Shown here piece after piece: positions 32,460 through 44,528 of a DNA stretch of 64,000 bases (its first letter is position 1; each line of letters opens with the position of its first letter). A program made the translations under genes and the position numbers. Under the pieces are notes generated by a model. It worked only from the letters and a program-made list of their open reading frames with translations, was not told the DNA's origin and ran no database searches. The stretch is from Cyclina sinensis. Taxonomy: Eukaryota > Mollusca > Bivalvia > Venerida > Veneridae. The stretch spans positions 17,087,388 to 17,151,387 of the forward strand of contig JAAONU010000002.1 in the NCBI GenBank assembly GCA_012932295.1, written 5' to 3'.

Positions 32460-34037
32460 TTTAGCTCACCTGGCACAAAGTGCCAGAGTGTGCTTTTGTC
32501 ATACCCCAATGTCCGGTGTGCGTCGTGAGGCGTCAAAAATTTTATTCAAACGACATCTCCTCTGAAACCACTGGGCCAAATTCAATGAAACTTGCATGGG
32601 ATGTTCCTTGCATGAAGCTCTACCAAAGTTGTTCAAAGAATTCAATTCCATGCAGAACTCTGGTTGCTATGGCAACTTAAAGGAAAAACTTTGAAAAACT
32701 TGTCTGAAACCACAAGGCCTGGAGCTTAGATATTTGGTATGAGGCATCATCTAGTGGACCTCTACCAAGTTTGTTCAAATTATGACCCTGGGGTCAGAAC
32801 TGGCCCCTCCCTGGGGGTCACTTAATTTACATAGAGTTATATAGGGAAAACTTTGAAAATCTTCTTGTTAGAAACGGCAAGGCATGAAGCTTAGATATTT
32901 GGTGTTGAGCATTGTCTAGTAGACCTCTACCAAGATTGTTCAAATCAAGGCCCCTGGGTCAAAATTGGCTCCACCCAAGGAGTCACATGTTTTACATAGA
33001 GTTATATAGCAAAAATCTTTAAAAATCTTCTTTTCACAACCTGCAAGGCCTGGAGCTTAGATATTTTGTATGAGGCATCATCTAGTGGACCTCTACAAAG
33101 ATTGTTCAAATTATGACCCCGGGGTCAGAACTGACTCCGCTCAGGGCTTACTTGATTTACAAAGAGTTATATAGGGAAAACTTTAAAAATCTTCTTGTAA
33201 GAAACTACAAGGCATGGAGCTTAGATATTTGGTGTTGAGCATTGTCTAGTAGACCTCTACCAAGATTGGTCAAATCATGGCCCCTGGGTCAAAACTGGCT
33301 CCGCCCAAGGGGTCACATGTTTAACATAGAGTTATATAGCAAAAATCTTTAAAAATCTTCTTGTCAGAAACTGCAAGGTCTGGAGCTTCGATATTTGGTA
33401 GTATGCACTGGGACCACAATGGGGTCATCCCCCCTCCCCTGCGGGTCACTCCCCCCACGCCCAATTTTTTTTTCTTATTTTTTAAGTTTTCGCTATGGCA
33501 ATAAAATTTGGACGAGTTGTACAGTTTTTCAAGATAATTTCAAAAACATTATTCCTTGACCGATATTTTTGACCTACTGACCTACTTTTTTTGTTTTTTA
33601 ACTACAGCAATGAAATTTGGATCATGTGCACAGTTTTTCAATTCAATTTCAAAAATGTCATCGCATGACCTATATTTTGACCTACTGACCTACATTTTGT
33701 TTTTGGAGCTATGGCAATGAAATTTGGACCATGTGTACAGTTTTTTGTTCCGATTTCAAAAACGTCATAGCATGACCTATATTTTTGACCTGCTGACCTA
33801 CTTTTTTGTTTGAAAGCTACAGCAATGAAATTTGGACTATGTGTACAGCTTTTCGTTCCAATTTCAAAAATGTCATCTCATGACCTATATTTTGACCTTC
33901 TGACCTACTTTTTGTTTTTGGAGCTATGGCAATGAAATTGCATTGGTCCATTTCTGTGATATGCATCATTACATTCATAAAAATTTCTTTCATCTTTGAA
34001 CCCAGGTGAGCGCTTTAGGGCCAATGGCCCTCTCGTT
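32460..34037 (+). mobile_element. family A element, short subtype with 109-bp cores (copy 1)
   Basis: 5' hairpin AGCTCACCTGGCA...TGCCAGAGTG (32463-32490), head, four A cores, a C-rich joint (33415-33470), then about five 109-bp cores (GCTATGGCAATGAAATTTGG, GACCTACTGACCTACTTTTT). It ends GAACCCAGGTGAGCGC, hairpin GGGCCAATGGCCC (34018-34030) and TCTCGTT. The copy at 41921-43497 has the same order and practically the same length. Confidence 0.83.
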
Positions 34038-34262
34038 GTTGGTTTGTTTTGTTTTTATTGTTTTTTTATTATATGTAGGTACTTGGCCCCCCCCCCACCC
34101 TTCCCACCCCTCATACACACACCGTTTCTTGCCCCGCTCCCCAACCACCCTCCCCTAAAAAAAAAAAGCAAAAAAAAAATTTTTATTTTTTATTTTTTTT
34201 GTATGCATAGGCATATGCCTGCTCCCCTCCCCCATTGTTTTGTTTTTCTTTTTTCTTTTTTG
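34038..34262. repeat. low-complexity C-, A- and T-rich tract
   Basis: Runs such as TTGGCCCCCCCCCCACCC, AAAAAAAAAAAGC and long T tracts. Open frames through it (for example 33996-34271) are low-complexity artefacts. Confidence 0.8.
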
Positions 34263-34389
34263 TCAACTTAATTTCTTATTTTGCATGTAGATATCATCTT
34301 TGACTTCAGCTGAAATTGATTTTGTACTTCAGACCTACTTACTGTAATTGAAGCTGTGTCTAGAAAGTTTGGACCAGATGTACAATTTT

Positions 34390-34660
34390 GCATAGAAACA
34401 AAGTTGGGTGGGTATACAGGAGTCACTTTGTGGGTATGTCGGTTGGTCCACATATTGTTCCGAATTGTAATACATGAAGGGATTTTGAAATAAGTTGACA
34501 CAAATGTTTAACACATTGAGACCATGTATTGCATAAAACTCCCAGCTGCATAACTCAAAGGTTAAGGTCAGTCTTAAAGGTCATCCATATTTTGTGTCCA
34601 ATCTGTAACTTTATCAAGTGATTTTGAAATAATATGGCACAAGTGATACCTACATGATAG
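34390..34660 (+). mobile_element. family G repeat fragment
   Basis: It contains GTTGGGTGGGTATACAGGAG, TGAAGGGATTTTGAAATAAG and AAAGGTTAAGGTCAGTCTTA, matching cores at 14220-14950 and 49500-50000. Ends not found. Confidence 0.5.
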
Positions 34661-36466
34661 AGATATGTCAAGCTTAGTCATCTTAATAGAAAAGTTTGGT
34701 AGTAAATTTTGTGAGGAAGTTTGGTTCAAAAAACCTATAACTTAACCTTTCTTATTTAGTTCTTTGGTATTTTCCTCTTTTGCCTCTGACAAGGTGGTAT
34801 TGTGAGGGTTTTCACATTCAGTGATAGTTTCAGTAATATTTTTATTAATATTTCAGCAGTATTTTTTCTCCAATCTATACTTAGAAAAATACTAGAAATG
34901 AAATAGTGCTACTATGGAGTGCATCCATTAATTCTACCGAATTTCTTGGTACCTCTGCATGCAGTGAATTTGCAACATCTTTTTAAGAAAGGTAGTTGTG
35001 ACTGCTGTTACTTTCTGCAAGCCAAATTTGTTTTATAAAAAATTGGCTGTTGAAAATTTAAATAAACAAAAATCTTGTATCATTTTAGACTTACTGATTT
35101 TCTTTGATAATCATTAGAATATTGATTCATTGCACAAAGTTTGCCATGCCATTGTGGTGATTAATTTTCTCAGTTTCTTATCTATTTGAGTTATGTTATT
35201 TTACCTGGAAAACTCCTGTTTTATCTGTGCAGTGTGGTTTAATCATTTAGCAAACATAAATGTGCATTTGTGCACTTGTTTTATTCGTTTTGTGTTCAAA
35301 ATTTGTTGAAAATGATCCAGTTTTATTTTGTTGTAAGTAAGGAATAGAAAACTACTTCAACTGAAGGTAAGTCTTTATTCTAATGTATCAGATGTAATTA
35401 AAGTCTTCATAAATTTGCAGAAATGCAATTAACTGCAGGATGTAATGTTTGATGCTGCTCAGTTTTTTTTTTTGTTTTTTTTGTTTGTCATACAAGCCAA
35501 AGGCAGAATGTTCAGAATTTTCTTAGTTAAGCTGATTCTGTTAAGGGCTTGACATTATGTCCAACATACCATTGGAATAATAATGTATTCCCTCACATTC
35601 AGTCAGGATTATTGAATTTAAAGTAATTTTGCTTGTTAGCACTTATGCATAAAATGTATGTGACAGGAGATTCATCAGGTGTTGATTTCATTTTGAATAC
35701 TTACAATGTATACTGAAAGACAAGCACTTGATGAATATCAGAAATATTCTAAATAAAAAGCTTGATATGCTTAAAGAAGTATATGCACCAGTCTAATCTA
35801 TTTTACTTTTCAGGATGGTTTGTTGAACAAAGTTCCCAGTTTTTGACCTTGACTTAATACACTCAACTAAATTATAAATACCAGCAAAATTTGCGCTGTG
35901 ACAGTTGTTCAACATTGTTCTGTATCCAGAAGTTTGTATCAGACTTTGATCATTTGTCTTGAAGTAATGTTTAAGTCAAACATAAGAATTGAGAATTTAA
36001 CACAAAGTGTACCATATCATTTGCCTTGAGTTTGTGTCTGCTGAGAGGCAATTAGCACTTTAATGAACTACCAGATTAACTATTTCCTTTGAATGCATTC
36101 TCAAGTAGCTCCAATCAAGCCTTAAGTATGTCAGTAACTTGTTGAGGTACTACTAAAGATATTGGATAAATGAGGCATACAGGAAAGTATTCAAGATCAC
36201 AGTAATATGTAATATGACCCAATGTTAAATCGTTGCTTTGAAGAAACATCTAAGATTTCTAATTCTACATTCATTATGAGAACAACACCTGATAGTCTTT
36301 TTCACTTGATTTTTGACTGTGAACACTTTGAAGACAAAATGTATCTTACTATAGCTTAGAATGATTGTTGATGATAATATCCCTAAATTTGAAACTGGGT
36401 CATGTCAATTCAAAATATAGTTCTCAGTTGAAGATAGAAGAAATAGTTTTTTTTCATATTTTTTTG
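34661..36466. other. unassigned AT-rich DNA
   Basis: None of the window's repeat families was recognised and no coding region is supported. It may be intergenic or intronic single-copy sequence. Confidence 0.4.
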
Positions 36467-37348
36467 GTAAAATCTAGGGATGGGAACGAATGTTCGAATA
36501 TTTGAAAATCGACCGAATAATCGAATCTGAAAATCAAATTCGAATATTCTAAAATGATTTTTTTTTTCAAATAAAGCATCGTTGATTTTTTATAAATGTA
36601 AGCATTCTGATTATGCAAAAAACCCAATCTGTTTGGTATTGTGTTTCTTAATCGCGTGTCAAAAATGATCCAATTAACAATAAAATTGCAATGCATAATT
36701 GGCAGGGGCAATCGTTACGGATTAACAGTTTGCCTCAGGCGTAACTGTGATACCTTTTAATCTTTTGTTCATTTTAATTGGTGCCAGATTATTTCACAAA
36801 TTTTAGAAGTTGTTTGTCTCACAATACATTTGTATTCAAGGATTAACGTCATGTTTTACGAAAACGACCAACCAGTCACGTTTATAATTCTATTGATATT
36901 ACTTTTTAGTTGCCCAATCACTAGAATAGCTCAAATATTTTCCTCTTATTAGTTTATTTGAAAAAAAATCATCATTTCTTTATGTTTGATCATCGCTTAA
37001 CAATATCGAAATAAGCTGTATGGAAAATAAAATAATGAAAAAAAAAACAAAAAAAAAACACATGCACCCCTCTCGTGTTTGAACTTATTTCATGCGGAAT
37101 ATATTATGTATTGCCAATCACTTAATAAGTATTTAAACTTCCATAAAACAAGCCATTTCTACGCCATTTCTAGAAAATACATAGCTAAGTCCCCGACAAC
37201 GCATATGTGATAAAACTGTACCAATGTTTGTATATCAAAATTCGGGTAACTGACCTAACTGAAAAACGAAGTTTTGAATATATTCGAATATGGCAAAGCG
37301 AATATTCGAATATTGATATTAGTATTTATTCCCATCCCTAGTAAAATC
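36467..37348. mobile_element. hAT-type MITE with 8-bp target duplication
   Basis: Body 36475-37340 (866 bp). Terminal inverted repeats TAGGGATGGGAA at the left and TTCCCATCCCTA at the right, followed inward by GAATATTCGAATATT-type palindromes. Direct repeats GTAAAATC at 36467-36474 and 37341-37348 are an exact 8-bp target duplication, as made by hAT transposases. No transposase is encoded, so it is non-autonomous. Strand cannot be assigned. Confidence 0.9.
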
Positions 37349-38854
37349 TATTGAAATTGGCCAGACTGATTGACTTGAGCTACAGGTCACCTGGGTCACC
37401 TTTCGGACAAAAACAACAACAATTCTCTGCAAATTGAAGAAAAAGGGTTAAAAAATCTGAGCTAACTGTTTCAAAGATCAGAGGAAAGACTAACATTTCC
37501 TGATGAGGTTAAAGTATTTGATGGAAGGGAAAAGTGTCAGAGATTATTGCCAACTTGCTTCAGGAGTATAAAATCAATCGATGACAACTTGATATTGATT
37601 CTTTGGCTCAGTGGTCTAGAACATTGGCTATTTTCATCCTAGATTGCCTCTATATGCAGCTGTTTGAATCTCAAACATAGCAAGACTTTTTCTAATGTAT
37701 TGGATCTTTCAACTTCCAGCATATTTGAAACATCAGTTTAAAGATGTTAGTTCTTGATACATGCCTGAAACACCATTTCTTTGTTAATGAACAAATAAAT
37801 AACTTGTAAACATTTATATCTGCCAACCTATCACCTTGTTTTTATTGATAGTAAAATCTTTTTTGATAATATTATGTTTGAATGCTTCTTCTATTTACCA
37901 CAAAGCTTTAAAGAAATAGAAAATGGCAGTTGCTTGTCGGAGATTTCAGCTCTTTGATTTTGAGTTTTTCAGTTTGCATGTTTTCAAATATTCGTTAGTT
38001 GAGCATATGTTTTGGTTGTCCTGATTACAGATGGAGATAGCAGGTTCTCTGGAATGTCACTGTCTCTAACTCTGTCTCCAACTGAGAATGTAAAATAACA
38101 GTTACAGCAGGATTTTAGACTCATTGGTTAGTGGTTTTTTTTCTTTGAATTGTGTTTATTTTTAAATTGCAGTTGATATATCTACTGTGATCAAAATTTT
38201 TTGATGTCTAACAAAAACAAAAATATACTTGAAATTTTAAGCTGAATGTGTTTAAATTTGCTTAGCCTTATGTAGTTATAAATGTAAGACTCCTTGTTCT
38301 GAGACTGTCAGTTTGAATCTCATTTGCAAGTTGGAATGTGACTTGAAAATTCCTTCTTTGAGTACAGACACTGGTGAGTACTTGAGGAAGTGGTCTGATA
38401 GTCAGTAGATGTCAGATAGATATGAAAAGGTTTAGTCCAACTAAATGTACGCGAGTTGAGATATTGTGTTATTTTTTGCATGGGTCAGTATCTCGCCTCC
38501 GCGAGATTCTGACCAAAAACAAAAATATCTCAAAATTTGCAGAAGACGTCACTTGAATTATTTTGAGTAGAAAAGGTTAGACAGGAGGTTATGTGTAATC
38601 TAGTACTGCTAAAATTTTCATTTCACTGTCATTGCAGAATACAGGATTTTGCTAATTTGTATCGAGGTCAAGGTCACTTACATTATCATTAGCTCTTTCC
38701 TTGAGAAAAGAACTGATATTTTAAATAAACCTGTCCCCTCCCAACACTAACCTTGACATTAATATGCCTGGCACTACTTAACCATTTTGGCAGGAAGCTT
38801 AAAATCATATAAGAAGTGCTGAGAGTGCTGACCATGATCTGACTTGTGGCTAGC
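37349..38854. other. unassigned DNA with a possible SINE remnant and a long hairpin
   Basis: A tRNA-like A box TGGCTCAGTGGTCTAGA (37604-37620) with a weak B box GTTTGAATCTC (about 37662-37672) suggests a decayed tRNA-derived SINE. A foldback lies at 38456-38533 (separate entry). No gene is supported. Confidence 0.4.
38456..38533. repeat. stem-loop of about 78 nt
   Basis: Inner arms GTCAGTATCTCGC and GCGAGATTCTGAC pair with one mismatch around a CTCC loop. Outer arms TTGAGATATT (38456-38465) and AATATCTCAA (38524-38533) pair perfectly, with T- and A-rich sequence between. Function unknown; it could be the core of a foldback transposon. Confidence 0.6.
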
Positions 38855-39301
38855 TTAAAGCTACTGACTCACAGATGGGCCAACAATGAAAAAAAAAGAA
38901 AATGTTCTTACATCTTGAAATTTTTGCTGCAGTTGTGAAGAACATATTTAAACTAAGTTACTGATTCATTTTGTGATACAGAAAACCATCAAAATATAAA
39001 GTTTTACACACTTTTATCGGTAAAAAATTTACCTTGTTAGTCACAGGGTGGATACTTAAGTTATAACATTAATTTTGACGCAATCTTACAAGTATGTGCT
39101 GTGGCTCAGTGGTCTCGATCGTCGCTGTATATTTTACTGACCAAAAGGTCGTGGGTTCAAATCCTGGTTAAGTCAAAACTTTTTTTTTCAGTTTTCATGG
39201 TGTATAGAAGCATAATATTATGTTTTTTCCATAGTATATTAAATTCTCTTAAATTTTAAAGAAAAAAAAATTTCAGCAAAATTCTGTGTCAGTCGCTTTA
39301 A
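38855..39301 (+). mobile_element. TTAA-flanked MITE carrying a tRNA-like cassette (copy 2)
   Basis: Body 38859-39297, flanked by TTAA on both sides. Left TIR AGCTACTGACTCACAGA; the right TIR has lost two bases (TCTGTGTCAGTCGCT). The internal tRNA-like unit has A box TGGCTCAGTGG (39102-39112), B box GGTTCAAATCC (39154-39164, one change from consensus) and a T9 run after it. Same orientation and order as copy 1. Confidence 0.85.
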
Positions 39302-40547
39302 GAAGAAAACAGTTTGTATTCTCTGCAGAGGGCACAACTATTCTTTTGCATTTTCCATTGATATTTTTGCAGTCTCCCCATAAATGTCACAGTTTTGTAA
39401 AGGTCACTGTGGTGTATGATTCATATGGAGCATCATCACAACTGATGACAAACCTGTGAATATGAAAACATTGATGTTTATTAGCAAGAGTTAAAAAATG
39501 AAGGAAGCTGCATTCAATGTATTGAATCTGATTTTTTTAATTGTGACTGTCAATTTTAGGTTATGGATGTGTTTAAATTTAATGGAGAAATTGACTGTAA
39601 TTAATATATAATTTTGCCAAATTTTTAATGATGACAGCAATAAAATTATAAAATTTATTTACTGCATGTTCAACAACAGACTTACAATTTAGGCTATAGC
39701 ATTTTTGCCATAGAAGCATGTTTAACACTCCTAAACACATTTGATAAAATCATTGGATTTGATATTTTAAAAATGAAGCCTCATTTAAATAAATGCTTAG
39801 AACATCAAGCTTTGAACAATTCCCTAGACTTCAGAAAGTGCCTATAATGCCAGCAGGCTATGTGAGCTTTGCTAAAATAGCTGTGTATTACTCTATCTAT
39901 TTGAGCTTATTTATCATTGGTACTGGTTGCCCATATCACTGACGCCCCCTGAAGAGGTTATTTATTTTTGGTGGTAGTGCAAGTTTTAGAAAGCATCCCA
40001 TTCTAATGACACCTCTGGTTCTTTTCCATGCGCAGTGTATAGCACTGAGAAGTGATTTTAATGCCAACTGTAAATGTAAGTCTTAGAAAATTAAATTTTT
40101 TTATGAGATGTGATCACATGTACAATTCAATTATTGGGCATAACCCGTTTGATGCTTTTTTAAGCAGCCAACTTGTCACATGAAAAGAATGGAAAATTGT
40201 CAAAAATACACACAGGTAATTATAATCTCTTATCAAAAGTAGAAACAATGGATACTTTGGGGTTCTACCACTACAGTAACAATGTTTAAATGTTTAGAAT
40301 ATGACTGGACTGGGGTACAAAACTTACCAGTAAGCATACTTATCACTGGCTTTGACTTAAGGTAAAGTTTGAAGCATCTTTAACTTATGTTAGAAGATTC
40401 TTAATTTTATTGGGATTTATTCAAAACTATGCACTTGTTGCATTCAGCTACAGAAATATAATTATATTGTAAGTTAAAAGGGAGAGATAACTGGGTACCT
40501 AGATGTGATGAAAAATTCTAGTGTTAGCTGTTTTGCACACAGTCATT
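39302..40547. other. unassigned AT-rich DNA
   Basis: No repeat family, RNA gene or coding region recognised. Confidence 0.4.
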
Positions 40548-41530
40548 TTTATGCTCCCCGAACGGAGAGCAAATAGTCGCCGCCTTGTCCGTCTGTCTAT
40601 CCGTCCGTCTGTCTGTCCGAATTGAATTATCTCTGATTTTATAAAAATCTTGTCTGGAGCATAACCTGAAAACCCTTCGACATAATTTGTTTAAACTGCA
40701 CACAGTGGTAGAGGGCATTGACGCGAAGTGCAGTGCCAAAGAACCATAACTCTATTTTGCCCCGTTTTTGAATTATCTCCCCTTTTAGAAAAATCTTGTC
40801 TGGAGCATAACATTAAAACCCTTGAAAATAATTTGTTTAAACTGCACACAGTGGTAGAGGGCATTGAGGCTGAGTGCATTGCCAAAGAACCATAACTCTG
40901 TTTTGCCCGTTTTTGAATTATCTTCCCTTTTAGAAAAATCTTGTCTGGAGCATAACCTGAAAACCCTTGGAGATAATTTGTTTAAACTTCACACAGTGGT
41001 AGAGGGTATTGAGGCAAAGTGCAGTGTCAAAAAACCTTAACCTATTTTGCCCCGTTTTTGAATTATCTCCCCTTTTAGAAGAATCTTGTCTGGAGCATAA
41101 CCTGAAAACCCTTGGAGATAATTTGTTTAAACTGCACACAGTGGTAGATGGCATTGAGGCGGAGTGCAGTGCCAAAAAACCATAACTCTATTTTGCCCCA
41201 TTTTTGAATTATCCCCCATTTTAGAAAAAAACTTGTGCGGAGCATAACTAGAAAACTATATGAGATAATTACTTTAAACTTCACACACTGGTACATGGCA
41301 TTGAGCAGTAGTATAGTGCGGAGGAACTGTGACCTTGTTTTGCCAGGTTTTTGAATAACCTGCCTTTTACAAAATGTTGTCTGGAGCTTTACTCAGACAC
41401 TATAGCTGATAATTAGTTTAAACTTAACATAGTGGTAGATGGCAGTGAGAATGAGTGCAGGGCACATAAAGCATATCTAAATTTTCCCCTGATTTTGAAT
41501 TATCTCCTTTGCAGACTGAAAAAGATATAA
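40548..41530 (+). mobile_element. family E element with 5' hairpin, no 3' end found
   Basis: It starts TTTATGCTCCCCGAACGGAG (CTCCCCG/CGGAGAG hairpin), then GTCCGTCTGTCTATCCGTCC, then about six cores of 150 bp with TCTTGTCTGGAGCATAACCT, TGCACACAGTGGTAGAGGGC and TTTTGAATTATCTCCCC. The last cores decay by 41530. Small minus-strand frames across the cores are artefacts. Confidence 0.72.
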
Positions 41531-41920
41531 TCCATAAACATTCACTTTACAGCTTTATTTTTTTTCTGTGTTTAGTTTTGGTAGATATTTTGCTGCTTCA
41601 TGAATTTCCGTATCTTGTGCCCATGTTATTGCTTAATCATGAATATTATAGGGTTCAGACAACTATGTCAAAAAGGCAGATATAAGTAAAATTGAATATT
41701 TTCCTCAGTTTTATTTTTTTATACATCCTTAAAAAAAGGGACATAATTATTATGGAATACTGCATGTGGTTGGAGAAGGAGGTGAGCAGAGTCCAGATAC
41801 ATTTTCAGGACCTTTACTCTGTCGCTTATTAGTTTATTGGATTCAAAGTTGTTATGCAGCTTCCTTGCAGTTATTAAAAATGCACTGCACAAGAACCATA
41901 ACTCCATCTGGTCTCATTTT
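41531..41920. other. unassigned DNA ending in a family E core
   Basis: Mostly unrecognised; from about 41860 a family E core phrase (GCACTGCACAAGAACCATAA) leads to the T-run where a family A element begins. Confidence 0.4.
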
Positions 41921-43497
41921 TAGCTCACCTGAGCACAAAGTGCACAAAGGTGAGCTATTGGGATCATTGATTGTCCAGCATGCGTCGTGCGTCATCAACA
42001 ATTTTACTTGAATGACTTCTACTCCTAAACTGCTAGGCCAACATTGGCGAAACATGCCTGGGTTATTCCTTGCATGAAAGTTGTTCAAAGAATTGAATTC
42101 CATCAAGAACTGTGGTTGCTATGGCAACTTAAAGGAAAAACTTTGAAAATCTTCTTGTCTGAAACCACAAAGCCTGGAGCTAAGATATTTGGTATGAGGC
42201 ATCATCTAGTGGACCTCTTCCAAGATTGTTCAAATTATGACCCTGGGGTCAGAACTGGGCCTGCCCTGGGGGTCACTTGATGTACATAGAGTTATATAGG
42301 GAAAACTTTAAAAATCTTCTTGTCAGAAACCGCAAGGCATGGAGCTTAGATATTTGGTGTTGAGCATTGTCTAGTAGACCTCTACCAAGATTGTTCAAAT
42401 CATGGCCCCTGGGTCAAAATTGGCTCCGCCCAAGGGGTCACATGTTTTACATAGAGTTATATAGTAAATTCTTTAAAAATCTTCTTGTCAGAAACTGCAA
42501 GGCCTGGAGCTTAGATATTTGGTATGAGGCATCATCTAGTGGACCTCTACAAAGATTGTTCAAGTTATGACCCTGGAGTCAGAACTGACCCTGCCTAGGG
42601 CTTACTTGATTTACATAGAGCTATATTGAGAAACCTTAAAAATCTTCTTGGAAGAAACTACAAGGCATGGAGCTTAGATATTTGGAGTTGAGCATTGTCT
42701 AGTAGACCTCTACCAAGATTGTTCAAATCATGGCCCCTGGGTCAAAACTGGCCCCACCCAAGGGGTCACATATTTTACATAGAGTTATATAGCAAAAAAC
42801 TTTAAAAAGCTTCTTGTCACAAACTGCAAGGCCTCGAGGTTAGATATTTGGTAGTATGCACTGTAACCTATGTGGGGTCATCCCCCCTCCCAAGGGTGTC
42901 ACTCAGCCCCGCTCCCCTACCTGCCCCCCCAAATTTTTTTCTCATTTTTTACACATTTTTGCTATGGCAATAAAATTTGGACCATTTGTACAGTTTTTCA
43001 AGATGATTTCGAAAACATTATTCCTTGACCTATATTTTTGACCTACTGAACTACTTTTTTGTTTTTTAGCTACAGCAATGGAATTTGGACCATGTGCACA
43101 GTTTTTCGTTTCGATTTAAAAAATGTCATCCCGTTACCTATATTTTTGACCTACTGACCTACTTTTTTGTTTTTGGAGCTATGGCAATGAAATTTGGGCC
43201 ATATGTTGTTCCAATTTCAAAAACGTCATAGCATGACCTATGTTTTTGACCTACTGACCTTCTTTTTTGTTTTAAACCTACGGCAATGAAATTTGGACTG
43301 TGTGTACAGCTTTTTGTTCCAATTTCAAAAATGTTGTCTCATGACCTATATTTTGACGTACTAACCTACTTTTTGTTTTTGAGGCGATGGCAATGAAATT
43401 GCATTGGTCCATTTCTGTGATATGCATCATTACATTCATAAAAATTTCTTTCCTCTTTGAACCCAGGTGAGCGCTGTAGGGCCATTGGCCCTCTTGT
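41921..43497 (+). mobile_element. family A element, short subtype with 109-bp cores (copy 2)
   Basis: 5' hairpin starts AGCTCACCTGAGCAC at 41922. Head, four A cores, C-rich joint (42880-42930), about five 109-bp cores. Ends CCCAGGTGAGCGC, hairpin GGGCCATTGGCCC (43479-43491), TCTTGT. Same module order as 32460-34037. Confidence 0.83.
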
Positions 43498-44505
43498 CTA
43501 GTGGACCTCTACCAAGTTTGTTCAAATTATACCTCTGGGGTCAAATTTGGCCCCACCCAAGGGTCATTGGTTTAATAAAGGCTTATATAGGGAAAACTTT
43601 GAAAATCTTCTTGTCTGAAACCTCAAGGCTCTGAGTCTTAAGTTTTGGTATGTAGCATGGTCTAGTGGACCACTACCAAGTTTGTTCAAATTATACACCT
43701 GGGGCCAAATTTGGCCTTCCCCCCGGGGTCAATTGATTTTACATGGGCTTATATAGGGAAATCTTTTAAAATCTTCTTGTCCTAAACCATAAGGCCCTGA
43801 GCTTTAAGATTTGGTGTGTAGCATTGCCAATGGGCCTCTTCCAAGTTTGTTCAAATAATACCTCTGGGGTCAAATTTGGTCCCACCTCATGGGGTCAATT
43901 GATTTTACATGGGCTTATATTGGGAAAACTTGAAAATCTTCTTGTCCTAAACCATAAAGCCTTGAGCCTTAAGATTTGGTTTGTAGCATCGTCTACTGGA
44001 CCTGTACCAAGTTTGTTCAAATTAAACCCCTTGGGTCAAATTTGGCCCTGCCCCGGGGTCAATTGATTTTACATAGGCTTATATAGGGAAAACTTTGAAA
44101 ATCTTCTTGTCTGAAACCATAAGGCCCTGAGCCTTAAGATTTGGTTTGTAACATTGTCTGGTTTACCTCTACCAAATTTGTTCAAATTATGCCCCTGGGG
44201 TCAAATTTGGTCCTGCCCCGGGACTCAATTGATTTTACATGGCATATGTAGGGAAAACTTCTTGTCTGAAACCACAAAGCCTAAAACTTAGATATTTTTT
44301 TAATGGAGCATTAGCTAGAGTTCATCTACCAAGTTTGTTCAGATTATGCCCCTTAAGTGAAAATAAGATCTACCCTGGGGGTCACTTGAATTCATATAGA
44401 TTTATTTAGGGAGATTCTTAAAAAAGCTTTTAATGTTGGCTCAACAGCAGACCCAAAAGCAAAGTATTCAGGTGAGCGATCTAGGGCCATCATGGCCCTC
44501 TTGTT
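43498..44505 (+). mobile_element. family A element, 5'-truncated
   Basis: It begins mid-core (CTAGTGGACCTCTACCAAG) directly after the preceding element's end and has about five cores with GGGTCAAATTTGGCC. It ends with CAGGTGAGCGATC, hairpin GGGCCATCATGGCCC (44484-44498) and TCTTGTT. The following TAACTATCTCCCC continues the family E host core. Confidence 0.78.
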
Positions 44506-44528
44506 TAACTATCTCCCCACTAAATGTT

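Noticed and set aside
37600..37680. tRNA-derived SINE
   Set aside because: The A box is good but the B box is weak and no SINE body or tail could be delimited, so it is mentioned only as a possible remnant.
40524..41296. Series of similar minus-strand frames (MALHSASMPSTTVCSLNKL)
   Set aside because: They are tandem family E cores read in one frame; similarity reflects the DNA repeat, not a gene family.
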